DNA of 64,000 nucleotides, from positions 496,001 through 560,000 of the forward strand of contig RCAB01000006.1 in NCBI GenBank assembly GCA_003640385.1, given 5' to 3'. The stretch is from Setaria digitata. Lineage: Eukaryota > Nematoda > Chromadorea > Rhabditida > Setariidae. Below, piece after piece: positions 13,201-26,900 of the stretch; the stretch's first letter is position 1, and the number at the start of each line of letters is the position of its first letter. Below the pieces are notes generated by a model. That model was not told the DNA's origin and did no database searches. It saw only the letters and a program-made list of their open reading frames with translations. A program made the translations under genes and the position numbers.

Positions 13201-16200
13201 TGTAAAACGTTCTGTAACCTCACTAGCGTTATTACTTTTTTTTTTTTTTTTTCGATTCATTATTTTCTTTTTTCTCTTGAAACAGTACTATTCATTACTT
13301 TTCACACCCATTTAAAAGTGTATTCTCACCTTCAGTCAGTTACAACATTTAAAAAGCTTGTAGGAAATTTTGCTGCTAAATTCTTTGCAAAGTTTGAGAT
13401 CGATAAATGGAGGAGGTGAATATTTGACATTTCCTTTAAACTAGCATAACGAAAAAAGTGGGGTCGTTTAGTTCCGCAGCGTAAATGAACTAGCTATAAA
13501 GAACCAGTTCGTTCATTTTAACGTTTTCTCCGCAGCACAGCGTTGACCCAAAAACTGGCACCAACTTGAAGTTTTGGATTTTTGAAAACAATTTGATAAA
13601 TATATTGTTTACAGCTTAGATAGTCATGTGATAGCAACGTGGACAGAAATGGAAATTTTAACGCTTAATGGCAACAACTTGAGTACGATGGGACAACTTG
13701 GGCCAATGCCGAATCTTCGTATCCTGTAAGCGAAATTGAGCACATGTGCCACATCGAAAGTTGACCACTTTTTTGGAGAACATATCATTCTTAACTTTCT
13801 TGATACTCTCAGTCATAGAGCGGTACTATATAAGCTTATTGTTTTTTTCCTTTTTCTTTCTTTTTTTTTTAAACTGATATAGTGACAAACAAAAAGCCAA
13901 TCGGAACCTGGAATCGGTCCTTTAGCTTCAGAAAGTATCGTTTCGATGCTGAAAACAAAACGATATTAATAATTCCAAGTGTGAAACTTTTGCGAATCAT
14001 TGAGGAAGCTGGCTGAAAATCCATGGCTTTGCGATTGTCGCTTGAGATGGATGAAAAAATTCATTTCCAATTCATCTTCATTAGCTCGAAATACGCGGTG
14101 CAATCGACCAGCACATTTGCACTCTCGTGTGCTGGAAAGTATCGATGAAAGGGTATGGTATAGTATTTTTAAGAGTTTTAGAAGTCTTTTGGAAACTCAG
14201 GATACCAGAGAACGGAGAGATAAATGGAAAAATCCAAACCACTAAAATTTTAGATTTGCTATGTACTCAGTTGTAGTTTGAAAAAGAAACGAGAACGGCA
14301 ATTTAAATAGTAATTTCAGGCAATGAAATGTTCTGGAATTGAAAAACGTGCTTCCACGTCATGTCGAGATACTTTGGTGTGTCCATCGGTTTGCACCTGC
14401 ACCGAGACTACTGTCGATTGTCGGGATCGTGGTTTAACTCACATACCGGCCAATCTACCCCCAACAACCACTGAGTTGTACGCTTACTTTGTCCAATAAA
14501 ATCCTGATTTTTTTTCTTGCATTTATTTTTTCATATTTTCCTGTATCAACTACACGATAGAAACTCGTATTCCAAAGCTAGCATGACAAAATTTTCATAA
14601 CAAATTCAAATTATGGAATATCTTTATTTAGAAGGCTTGAACAGAATCAAATAACCTATATACCTCCTCGAGCATTCTATAATCTTCATCGACTGAAACG
14701 GCTGTAAGTTCGCATGAATGGAAGCTTAACTTTCGTATAAAATTATCATAGCATAAAGTTTTCCGTGAAATTTTGCTTTGGTGATTATGTAATTAAATTA
14801 CAAAAAGGAAAAAAAAAAATCGTTGTGTTTTTAAATTGGTATTATCAAGATCCGTGTTTTTAGTGATCTGAGTAAAAACAATATTGGAGAGATAGGACCA
14901 CGAGCATTTGAAGGCTTGAAATCACTTAACTCGCTGTAAGTTTCTAAATGAGTCCTTTTAACATAGGTAAGAAATGGATTATAAAAATGCGGGTTTCGTT
15001 TTCGGTAGTCTGAAAGAAAAATTGCAGGGATCGAAACCTTTCAATTTTGTCAAAAAACTTTTTTTTTTCAATTTGAGAAACAAAACCACCGTTTCCAAAA
15101 GATTTAAGTCAGCATATTTCCATTTTTTATAGTGTATTGTATGGAAATAATGTTAGCGATTTGCCATCAGAAGCATTCCATGGTCTTGTTAATCTTCAGT
15201 TACTACTTCTGAATGCCAACAAGCTTCAATGTCTTCGAGGAGATACTTTTTCAAGCCTTATAAACCTAAATTTGTTGTCTTTATACGATAACCAAATTCA
15301 CTCGATTGCGAATGGGACCTTCGATGGGTTGATTAATTTAACAACACTTCATTTAGCCCGTAACCCAATTATTTGCGACTGTAATCTTGTTAGTTTCATT
15401 GCTTTCTGTGAGTTTGTTACTTAAGAAATTGAAATTTATTCCACCATTCTTTCCTTACTGCTATTGCTTTTAAGTATTCAAAAATTTTTAATTGTTCCCG
15501 TTTATTTTAGGATTTTCCTACAGTAGAAAATTTGGAAGAAGAAAGAGGAAATAACTATAATTTCAGGAATGGCTTGCTCATTTATTAGCTAAGAAAGCTG
15601 TGGAAACCAGTAGTGCACGCTGCGAATCACCAAAACGAGTGGCTCGCCGACGTATTTCTACATTACATCATTCGAAGTTCCGCTGTAAAGGCAAGTTTAT
15701 GTTCGCTTCTGTCAGATAAATATGTTTTTCGTAAAGAGAACTCCGCATTTTAATAGCTCCTTTTTGAAATTTACATGAATTTTAAAGGATCTGAAGCATA
15801 CGTAACAGCTAATGCAGGTCGCTGCATCATCGATCATCCATGTCCAATTGGCTGCTCATGCTTGGATACGTCTGTTGATTGCAGGTAGTGCATCACAACA
15901 CTCGTGCAAAATACCCGTGATTATTAATTTGATTTCTGTTCAGTATTCAAATAATAAACTATGCATTATACTCAAAGTGCCTTGCCCATAATCTTGCCTT
16001 TCACAAATTGTTGATTTAGTTCAAATCTTCACTTTACTCAGTGCTTATCTCCTAATTAAAGTCAAAGTCAAGTTCTAATTAGAATTAAATGATTTGTTGT
16101 GCACAACATCTGTTTCAGTAATCGAAGATGGACTGATTTTCCACATAAATTACCTGGATATACTACCGAATTGCGTATGTCCAACAACAAAATAGCGGCT

Positions 16201-19200
16201 ATTCGTCTCTCAACTAATCTTCATTTCGAAAATCTAAGCATATTGTGTGTACTGTTCTTCCTTCATCTATCATAGTATTTTTTATTTCTAATTTATATTT
16301 TTCATTATCATAATGAAAATGTTATCATTTCATACAACAAAGGAAAAAAATCGAATTCTAGATTGCTAGATGGTAATGAAATCGAATTCATCGAAAGTGA
16401 CTCGTTTTCTGCATTGAGGAAAATAAAAGAGCTGTAAGATGCTGCTACTTCATTTGTTTAAAATTTACTTATATCAATGGATTAGCTAGTGAATAAATCA
16501 ATTCAACCATTATTTTTCTTATCGTTCGACTGTTTTTTTCACTATGATTTTTTTTACTTTGTATATGTCCCGATTTATCTTTGTTAGCTGGGAGTCGTAG
16601 ATACACATGATGAAACTAATGAGAGGAGTGAAATTCAGATTACAGGTACTGAAATGTACAGTAAGGGTCACAGCCTGATTTTTGTTTACGTGTTTGATGA
16701 ATGTCGATTTTTTAGAGATTTAAGTCGCAACAAATTGCGTTATTTTTCAACTGCGGTATTTGGGAATGGAAATCTGCAAATTACTAAGCTGTAAGTTCCT
16801 ACAAGTCATCAAGATTTTTTATCCGTCTCATGTCTTGTCTGTTGTACTCGTCATCTGTTACTCCTTTCATCACTCTAGAACTGAAATATTGAATCATTTC
16901 CTTTTTTTTGATTAGTTGATTATATCAGATCACTTGATCCCACCATACTAAAATTAGTTCTGGGTTCATCTGGACACTTAGAATCCCAGCGTTCTCACGA
17001 ACTGAGGAAATGTTCAAATGAGAGATCATATTAAACGTTCTTCATTTCTGCTTATAATCCCTTCCGCGCTATTATTTGAGGTTTCAAGCTTTTCTGTTAT
17101 CACATTAAGTTATATACATGTTATCTTTCTCGGTCTGATTCCAAACGATCGTTTTTTTCTAATTATCTTCACTTCCATATTTCTTATAGATACTTCTTTA
17201 AAAATTCATCTCAAATATATTGGGTTTGTATTATTTTTCTGTTCAGTCCTGCTTTTATTTCGGCATTTCATCCGGGAATGATTAACTTCCACTTTTCCAC
17301 TCGTCGGAATTTTACTTAGTTTACTTGTGAATGGTAAAAATAAATTCCAGCAATATGTTTCAGGAATCTGAGTCATAATCAGATCAAGTGCTTTTCTGCT
17401 AATTCGCTCGCACAATTATCAACATTGAAATCTGTGTATAGTTTCGAAGCTCTTTAACTAATTTTAGATTCATTTTTTATGTTTTTTTATTCTAGATATT
17501 TTAAACATATCGCTTCTCTTTAGAATTAATTAAGGTTAAAAAAATTAATACTTCAGTTGATAAGCAGTGTTTTATAAAGTCTGAGCTTTTAATGCAAGTA
17601 TCAATGTTATTTTGCAGGTCAATAGATGGAAACGGATTTATATGTAATTGTCAAATAGTTGATTTTTTACACTACTTGAAAGTAAATGGATCTCGCATGT
17701 TCAGCTCTGCAACGTGCCGCGAACCAAGACAGTTGCGGGGTCGCGCGATAGCATCCCTCAGAAAAGACGAATTGTTTTGCACTAGTAATTCATAATTTTT
17801 CAAGTTTTCTCATGTTTACATGTAATAATTTGAGTAGTGAAGTACCAGATTTTATTTATCGATTTGTTGATGGTGCAGTCATGGATTAGTTTAAAAAAAA
17901 TTCTCTGGACGAAATAAATTTTAATGTATTGTAATCAAGGCCACCAAAGGTTTTCTCACAAGCTGACAAGTTTTTTAGAAAGTACGGAAAATGTTTGTAT
18001 GGAAAATGACAATTATTGCCCAAGTGATTGCATGTGTCATGAAACAATAGTGCGTTGTTCGAACAAAAATCTCAAGAAATTTCCACATGGTATACCTGTT
18101 GAAACTACTGAGTTATTCCTGGACTCCAATGAAATTGTCCATATTCCTCCTGAATTAAATAAACTGAGACGGCTTGTCAAATTGTAAGTTCTGAATTATT
18201 GTAGCGAAAGCAAAATAACCTAGAATTATTTTATTGGTAAGCTTTTTGCATTTATTAACTAAAATATGGTATTTTGGTTACGAATGCGCAAGTTCTAAAT
18301 AGGAGGAGTGTTAAAGAAAAAAAAAAAAAATATTGGTGCTAGTATATTCTGTGCGGTCAGGCCAAGAGCTTATTATATTGTTATTTTCATACAGTTTGTA
18401 ATGACTAATATTCTTATACTTATTCCCCACCTGTGTTTCATTATCTTCCAGCTCAATTCATTTTAATGTTAGAAATCCTTGTATTCTGAATTCCCAAATT
18501 GCAGAGATTTGAGCCATAACCGGATCGTTGCTATTGGAAAAGAAGCATTCTCGAATTTAACCAACCTCTCAACTTTGATACTTAGTTACAACAAACTTCA
18601 GTGTTTGGAGGAAAAGGCATTTTCTGATTTGATTAGCTTACGTATTCTCTCACTGCATGGAAATGATATTTCAATTTTGCCGGAGTCAGCTTTTGCCAAC
18701 CTGCATAACATCACACATATGTAATTCTAATTTCTTTTTTGTAAATCCATCTCTTATACTTCAGTAGACTCTTACTGAGAAAGAACAATTGTGTTTTGTT
18801 CAAATATATTAAATTCTAGCGCTCTTGGAAGTAATTCGTTGTATTGCGATTGTCGTATTGCTTGGTTCAGTCGATGGATAAAGAGTCGTTTCATCGAAGC
18901 TGGGATTGCACGCTGTGAACTCCCCTTGAATCTTCGAAACCAGTTACTCCTTTCTGCCAATGAACGACAATTCAGGTGAGTTTATTTTCGGTTTTTTTTT
19001 TTTTTTTCAAATGGAAGATATTTTGGATCTGCAATAATTTGATTTTTACAGATGTATTGAAAAAGTGCCGAAAAATGTGCTGATTAAATGTGATGCTTGC
19101 ATTGATAATCCATGTAGAAATGGCGGCAAATGCCAAAGGAAGAGCGGAAGGACATTTTCATGCAAATGTGCAGCGAGTTATCACGGAGAATATTGTGAAA

Positions 19201-22200
19201 ATAAAATCGATGCATGTTATGGTCAGCCATGTCTAAACAGTGCCACTTGCAAGGTAATAATGGCAGCTACTATATGGCTCTTCTCCATAAATACATTATT
19301 TTTTTCTCATTCTTTCTCCACTTCTGGTCAGAACAATAAACGTAAAATATTCTAACTGATTTTTACAGGAAAACTTCTAGTAGCACTGCTGGACTTCGAC
19401 GACTTTTGGAATAGTGAAGACATTTCCCTTTTTCTGTTTTTGGCTCTAGTTGTATTTGGTAGGCTTTTAAACCAAATTTCACGCGCTAACTTAAAGGTAC
19501 TCCAAAATGGACGTTTTAAATGTCACTGTGTAAAAGGCTTCGAAGGTGACCGTTGCGAAACAAATATTGATGACTGTACAAATAATAAATGTCAAAATGG
19601 TGCCACTTGTGTTGATTTGGTGAGCTTTTTTTTTGCATTCAAAGGTAGTGAAAACAAGCTATCTGAATGGTTGAGAATTAAGAAAAAAAAAAGAAAAGTA
19701 CAATGAATTCGAAGTTTAGTAATACTTTATCGGCGGATATTTTTAGAAAGTGAAATTTAGATTAACGCCTATGAGTGCAAATGCTCATCAATGCATGCTG
19801 GCCAGTTTTGTGAGAAAAAGGTAGAATTTTGTTCTGATGAGATGAATCCATGTATAAATGGAGGAATGTGCATACGTCAAGCTCTTTCTTACAGGTAATC
19901 TGTCGGCCTTTTTTTTTTACTTCTTGAAATTTGAAAATATATTCCTTCTGTATTTTGAGGTAGAATAATACGCGGCGCACGACAAGAAAGTAAAATTATT
20001 GCACATTAATTTAACTATTTCAAATTCATGTCTTGTAGCAACTAAATTACTGTTTCTCCAATGATCTATTCATCTGCTGGATTTAGTGAAATGATTCAAG
20101 CACACTAGGAAACATCTTGCCATCGTGATTTGATTATTTCCTTCCATCTTACATAGAAAAATTGTAATCTGATCAGATTTTTTTTCTAGATGTAATTGCC
20201 CACCAGGCTTTACCGGTACCAACTGTACAATAAACATAGATGACTGTGGGAAGAATTTGTGCAGAAACAATGCCATCTGTGTTGTTAGTTTATTAATTCC
20301 TAAAATATTTCTGTATCATATCGCTTTCATTAATTAGTACTATTCAGACATACCTAATTATAGCTCAGTCAGAAAGAAACCGAAATTGTAGGACACCAAC
20401 TAATTGTGCGTACGGACTTAGGTTTGGTCAAGATGTTCGCAGCATTCACCAAATTTTTCAGGATGGTGTAGAGTCTTACAAATGCGAATGTACTGGTGGA
20501 TATACAGGGGAATTTTGCGAACTATCACCACTGTCGATTGATCATTATCCAAATACGTCACCGTGCCATGCAAATTCGTGTGAACATGTCGGCTTTCTCT
20601 TGAAAATTAATGATTTTAGTCTGTGTTTTTTGAATCTGCATTTATGAGATGATGACAATGTAGATCATTTCAGGGTATGTGTTATGAATTAGGAAGTGAT
20701 GTGTCCTGTGAATGTTATGAAGGGTATACGGGTAAGCGTTGCGAACAGCTCCGAGCTGCAGGATACGTCCATGATGGCTCATTTATCGCATTGGAGCCTT
20801 TCATTGCCTCACCGAGCGGAAACCTCACGTTTACATTGATCACCAGTGCTAGGTTTTTCTTGTTCTGTTTTGTTTTAGTAGCTTTTTGAAGAAGTTTATT
20901 TAAATTCAGATTTTTAGGCTTTAAAGCAATAAAAGTAAGAAGTAGTTTTGATTCACACTAGTCGTTTCAGCACCGGAGTAATTATATATTATGGTAATGA
21001 TGCACATCTCTCAGTGGAATTATATGACGGTCGTTTAAAAATTTCATTTTGTGTTGGTAATATTCCTGCATCTCATATGTACAGCTATGTTACTGGTATT
21101 TTCTAAACTTTAATCTTTATGTTGTTGAGTTTTTTTTCTTTTAAAGATGGTAGCGATAAATATTTGAATATCAAAGGTAACTGTTGCAAAGAGATGGGAT
21201 TGAGGGATTGAATTATTTTAGATCAGATGTGAAGCTTGATTAAAATATAATTCTACGATTTATACAATTATTTAGTGCATGACGGGCGTCCACATCGTAT
21301 ACAAATTTATATCAAAGGAATAACACTAACATTGAAAATCGATAATTTTGAGCCACAGACTGTTGTCAACAGTGGTCCAGAAGATTCGTTCATATTAGCA
21401 ACTAAAAATTTCTTGTATGTTGGTGGCGTCCCAACTGCTGTTGCCAGTAAAGCAACCTTTGCTTTTCATCTGAAACAAACGAATAGCTTTAAAGGTAAAA
21501 TTCTAAAAAATTAACGCGAATTTTAATATCAAACTTTAGTGAGCTTTTTTTGATGCGTATGTCTTACCACATATCTTGTTTGTTGCTATCAACATAAGAA
21601 TAAAGGATTTTCCATTCATGATCATGATATCCATTTTTTATTCTCATTAATAGTGCTCTGAGGGAAAACCGATTTTAGTAATTTTAATAGCACTTGAATC
21701 AGTCGTTTCCAATTTAAATGCTCTCTAATTAGGTTTTGCTAACTTTTTGCCTTCACAAGATGGATAATGAAAAGGTTGTAACAAAATAATATGTCATTTT
21801 GTGATTTCGAAGAGTTTTGTTAAACAGGTGCTGATAAACTCGAAAAAGTAAATTTAGAATAAAGTTTTAGGATGTATTTCCGATTTTCATGTCAATGATG
21901 TGGCAGTTGATTTCAATAAAGCGGAACGTAAGGAGAATATCCTGAATGGTTGTGCAGAAAGTGTAGATCTGTGTTGTGGTGTTCAGTGTAGTAGCGGTAC
22001 CTGTACTGCAAATTCTTCGTTATCCAGGGGTTATACTTGTCATTGCCCTCCTGGTTATAGTGGCACGCAGTGTGAACAACGTAAGTGCGCTGAATTTTGT
22101 TGTGAACTAATTAAGCATAGGTTTTCTTGCACACAGACTCGCGAATTTCAGGTGAAATTTTTTGTGCAAAGGAAAAATTTCGTCATTATTACGAACAGGG

Positions 22201-22402
22201 TGGTTGTCGCTCGGTAGAACAAGTCAAAAATGGTCGGTGTCATGGATGGTGCGGTAGTGACAATAAACAATGCTGTACGGTTGTGAAAAGTAAAAGACGC
22301 AGGTTGAAAATGCACTGCAGGGACGGCAGTACTGTTTCACAAATTGTACACATTGTACGAAAATGCCAGTGCATTGCGGAAGCGGTCTGTCCTGCCGCAT
22401 AA
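8828..22402 (+). CDS. slt-1: Slit, secreted axon-guidance ligand (complete, 31 exons, about 1,427 aa)
   Basis: Secreted ligand for Robo receptors. Exons: 8828-8991, 9085-9156, 9407-9478, 9679-9750, 13058-13156, 13615-13725, 14005-14152, 14320-14477, 14632-14703, 14864-14935, 15133-15388, 15567-15690, 15788-15884, 16119-16244, 16362-16433, 16716-16790, 17364-17435, 17618-17784, 17979-18183, 18505-18720, 18820-18975, 19052-19253, 19497-19619, 19761-19894, 20190-20283, 20462-20587, 20674-20852, 20971-21095, 21276-21494, 21871-22080, 22137-22402. All phases close. ATG 8828 gives a signal peptide directly before LRRNT 1 (SCPHLCSC). Four LRR modules, each with cysteine-rich caps (LRRCTs [31 protein letters not shown]), span about residues 20-875. 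Six EGF repeats follow to about 1115, then laminin G (about 1120-1275), EGF 7 and a C-terminal cystine knot ending [12 protein letters not shown]. This order is diagnostic of Slit, and the length is close to C. elegans SLT-1. Known from the family: module 2 binds Robo. Oddities: a GC-AG intron after exon 12, a GAG acceptor before exon 7, and weak donors at 9157 and 20588. Confidence 0.97.
9751..13057 (+). other. Large Slit intron 4 (3.3 kb)
   Basis: This is by far the longest intron of the Slit gene; the others are about 100-600 bases. It splits LRR module 1 between two repeats. It contains an (AT)13 microsatellite and several poly-T runs. Open frames inside (for example 12568-12822 plus) lack splice support or family resemblance. 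Its size makes it a natural place for intronic enhancers, but I cannot identify any. Confidence 0.7.
10233..10258. repeat. (AT)13 dinucleotide microsatellite
   Basis: Thirteen perfect AT units inside Slit intron 4, followed within 12 bases by an interrupted poly-T run. Confidence 0.95.
15691..15787 (+). other. GC-AG intron of Slit (intron 12)
   Basis: Exon 12 ends ...TGTAAAG and the next bases are GCAAGT, a strong GC-type donor. The acceptor is TTTTAAAG at 15787. Only this junction joins the second LRRCT to the sequence leading into module 3 in phase 1, giving [12 protein letters not shown]. No GT donor nearby keeps the frame. Confidence 0.8.
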
Positions 22403-22672
22403 TTTTTTCAAAGATGCTGCATTAAGCAGTCCTTCTAATCGTGAACTCATTGTCTCTGTTATATATTGTAGTTCTAGGTATTTTCAGTCAGGACCAACTG
22501 CTTCCGTTACCGATAAACAATGACAACACAGTTTGTAACATGCTAATTCATTTAGTGACTGGTCACAGAATGTATTTGTTTCCTTTTACTTTTTTTCTTA
22601 GTTTCAGCAAAATTCCACAAATTGATAGATTTCTATAATATTGTAAATGCAGTGCAAATGGACAAATTTCCA

Positions 22673-22678
22673 AATAAA
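22673..22678 (+). terminator. Slit polyadenylation signal AATAAA
   Basis: Canonical AATAAA 271 bases after the Slit stop codon (TAA 22400-22402), the first such hexamer downstream. It implies a 3' UTR of about 290 bases. Confidence 0.6.
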
Positions 22679-22699
22679 TGGTGCAGTATTCATCTTTCT

Positions 22700-23977
22700 T
22701 TTATGTAATGGAATGTAGTCAGAGCCGCAAGTTTTGATTGCTCATTCGCTGAACATAAAATTTCCATAAAGTCATTTTTCTGCGGTTCATGCAATTGAGC
22801 CTGGACGTCAAAATGGAATCTTATGCTTTTTAAGTTTGAGCAAAAGATCCACTTTCATCGAACCTGTGCTAAGTGTTGAATTTTTGTTCAGTAAAACTTC
22901 AATCTAGCTTCTCGTTCGTTTTTTAAACGTAAAGCTGGAAAAGTGCAGCTATGGCGATCTTCGGCTGGAAGAGTCAAGTGATTTTTGACACTATCGGTGC
23001 ATATGTAATTTTGATGGATACACAATAGAGATTTCAACTGTGTGTTTTAGAGAAAAATTTGTTAAGTTATGCTAATAAGTAACTTTAAAACTAATTTTGT
23101 CCTTTTCTAAAAAATTTATGCGACTTGCACCATTTTATTATGTTCCGATTAGCTTTTTATAAGGTTTTGTTTTTAGATTCATTCTGGACTCACTCTTTAT
23201 CATTCTAATAAATCTACGATCATAGGTGACGTATTTGTTAAAGCTCATTTGAATGCACATTTTGGATACTTTTTTCTCTGCTGTTATGTATCAAAAATTA
23301 TAAAAGGTGACGTAAGTTTTCCTTGGGAAATGAAGTCGTATCCCACCACTTTGAGACCCAGATGATTATTACTATTTTTGTGGAATGAAAATAAAAAGTA
23401 GTTTGAGTTGTTGAAAAAAGGCTCTTTACTCCACTTATAGGAGTTTGGACCAGAGATTCTGCATAAGCTTGATTGCAGTCGCTAATAATTCAATATGTCT
23501 CCAAAACTTCACGCACTTTTCGTTTGGTATCGTTATTATAGTACAACGTTTGGAAAGCACCGTAAGTTCGTTGCTTCGAACAAAGCAAAATTATGGTGTT
23601 AAAGAGTTTTCTGTCGAAAATGTTTTCAAAGAAAACCAAAAAAGTATTCAATTAACAACAACACGATGTAAGAAGGAATTTTTCATGCATATTAGATCAT
23701 CTCCCCTTAACACATTTCCCATTACTTTCTAAACTAATTGAAGACAATTCTGAACTCACTGTTTTTTTTTTCTTTTTTGAACAAATAGAAGCTTTTTAGG
23801 TTCCATCGAATTTTTCATCCAATTTTACCATGCTAAAATTCTATTCCCTATAAAATGAACACAAAACAATATGGACCTGGGAATTGTTGTAGCAACCAAA
23901 TTCTAAGTCTTAATCCTTACCTTCCTACTTGTTGTCACTAAAATAAATTGAGACTTGAAGTTTTATTCTAACCACAG
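22700..23977. other. Intergenic spacer between Slit and degenerin
   Basis: About 1.3 kb of AT-rich sequence. A 95-codon open frame at 23445-23732 has no splice signals or family resemblance that I can see. The bases directly before the degenerin ATG (CTAACCACAG, ending 23977) form a splice acceptor. That may mark spliced-leader addition or an unseen upstream exon. Confidence 0.5.
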
Positions 23978-26900
23978 ATGTCCTGGATAACAAATATGAA
24001 GAATCTCAATCACTTGAAAGATAGAGTGGAATATATAAAGGAGGTTCATGGCACTTCTTTGGCATATCTGTGGGTAATTTTTTTCCTTAATTTCAATTTC
24101 TTGTTTGCTGTTGAATTCTCTTATGCAAGTCTTTTAATTTGTGCTCCATAGAAATTTGAATTGCAGAAATACTCGCCCCAAACATTTTTAAGTGAACGCG
24201 AATACTACGGCAACTTTGGTTATGACGAATGTTGCGGTTTAATCGATTCATCAATACAAGTGCGCGCGATCTTTTTTCTTTCTTGATTTAGCATTCATGA
24301 AAACTATTAGAATTTAAGAGGATTTTGGTTTAGTGTGACCTTGCCACCGGAGATTTTGATCTGAACTCACTGCCCTACGAAAAGCGATTGGCTTGGCACT
24401 TCAAAGACTTTTGTTGCAAAACCAGCGCACATGGAATACCAATGATTGGTCGTGCACAAAACAGATATTACAGGCCAGCTGTCTATTTAGTTTTTAGAAC
24501 TCCTCTCTATTTTCAGATTTCAGGAAATTATGTATGGTATTGAAAGTTAGGAAAATTTAGAATAATATGGATACTGCTGTTTCTTGGATGTTTGATGATG
24601 TTGTATCACAATGCTGAAAGTGTTCTGGACAAATACCATCGCAATGAAAAGATTGTCGATATCCAGCTCAAATTTGGTGAGTATTTAAGATAAAGGCTTC
24701 GAAATTTTCCATTCGAATTGGATCATAATAAATTTAGATGCGGCACCATTTCCATCGATTACATTGTGCAATTTGAATCCTTATAAAGCTAGTCTTGCAA
24801 CAAATGTGGATCTTGTTCGCAGAATGGTATTTTTCAAAATATATCCATAACATGGATAAATATTGGAACATCATGACTATTTTTGCTTCAGTTCTTGTTT
24901 AAATTCTGCCTAATTTAGAGAAACCCAGAGCCTTTTTTTTTAATAAGTACTGCTAGTGAATAAGCTTGCTTAATTAGTAGGAGATTTAACTGCAGATTTG
25001 TTTTATAAGAAATAGATTTATTAGAAATTTCGTCTTTATGAAATTCTTCAGCTAACAGCATTTGATGGAGCTTTGAATAAAGCAAGTAAAACTCTATCAT
25101 CGAACAGTAGCCAGAAACGAAACCGGAGATTTGCTCGTACTGTAGAAAAAGTCCAAAAAGCATCGATGTTTGAACCCGTAAGGAGGAAATTTCTCATTCT
25201 TCAAAAATGTATTTCTTTTTTTTAACTGGAAATAAATTGCATATGATTTGATATGCATAGATGCTTTTTTTTCGGGAATGGATTAAGTTCTCATTTCAAG
25301 CTTAATGCCCATTTTTACATTATTTCTCTTCATTTATATTTCAGGGGTATTCTAAATGCAAGTGCGAAGATCCAAGTGACAATAAAAGTGAGTGCGAGGG
25401 TGAGAAATACAAATATGAACAGCCGCAAAGCAATGATGAAAGGTGCATATGTGCCTTTGACAGAAATACGAAAGATGCTTGGCCATGTTACCTGGATATG
25501 TATTGGACTAAGGATACATGTCAGAATTGTGACTCTCGTGCATTTTGCGAACGAGGTTTCCTTTTCCTAAAATTATGGAGATGTGTAATTCTTCGATGTG
25601 AGGTTTCAAATTTTCATTCTCTTGGTTTAATTTTTAAATGGCTTGCTGTTGACAGTGAATGTGACGGGACAACAGATTATCAATATTCCATGTATATGTG
25701 CACCATCTGGTGTTTTCTGTGTTGCCTATGATAGTGATTCCGATATCATTAGTATCTGGGAATATCTTGCCGATGGAGAGCTTACGGAAGATCCCAAGTT
25801 TATAGAAGCAATGGGTTTTGATGGAATGACCGATGAGGTGAAAATTTTTAAAAATATCTAGTGCCGAAAGAAAATTTTGAATGGAACAAAGAGCTTATAG
25901 AATAAAATGGACAAATATATCGAATTTATGAATAGTTAAGGTAGCAATTGTAACAAAAGCTAAAGAGAATATTATGTTTGCAATGGCAACCTTATCAATG
26001 AAAGATCGGCAGAAAATCTCAACAACGAAACGTGAATTAGTTCATAAATGTTCATTTAACGGGATCGCTTGTGACATCGATCAGTAATTTTTTTATTAAC
26101 TTTTAAAAACTTCATATGTTGTAAAAATTAGCTAGTTTTTCTATTTTACCACCGAAAAAAAAAAGATTGGGAATTGCTCAAAGCATATCGCAATTAAAAA
26201 AATTTTATTTGGCAGCTTATCTTCAATTTCCAACAGCAACTTTTTTTTTTTTACCTTCGGATCGATGTCCTGTTATTTGAATTAATATTTAAAAAAGTTT
26301 AATGTTTGAAAGTATTATTTGAATCATATTTCAGTGATTTCTTAACTCACATTGATCCGAATTTCGGGTCGTGCTTTACCTTCAATCATAACCGAAGTAT
26401 GAATTTGACCAGTCTTCGAGCAGGTTTGTCCAAGAAAACTAGCCTTTTCAGATTTTTTTTTTGTAATCACCGGGTTATTGTTTTCAAACTTTCAAATAAT
26501 AGATTTATTTCTTAAAATAGTATAGGACCAATGTACGGTCTGCGAATGTTGGTGTATGTGAATGCATCAGAATATATGCCAACAACAGAAGCTACCGGAA
26601 TACGACTTACAATTCATGACAAGGAGGATTATCCATTCCCTGATACATTTGGATATTCAGCTCCAACTGGATACATTTCTTCTTTCGGGCTTCGATTGGT
26701 AAAATATTGAGGAAAGAAATGTATTTTAAAGGTTCCAGAAGTGAAATTATTATGTAAGGAGTTGAATTTTCAGAAGCGGATGGCAAGGTTGCCGGCACCC
26801 TATGGAGACTGCATTCCTGATGGAAAAACATCAGACTATATTTATCAGAATTATGAATACTCGGTTGAGGTAGATTTTTTTTTTAATTTACCCCAACGAT

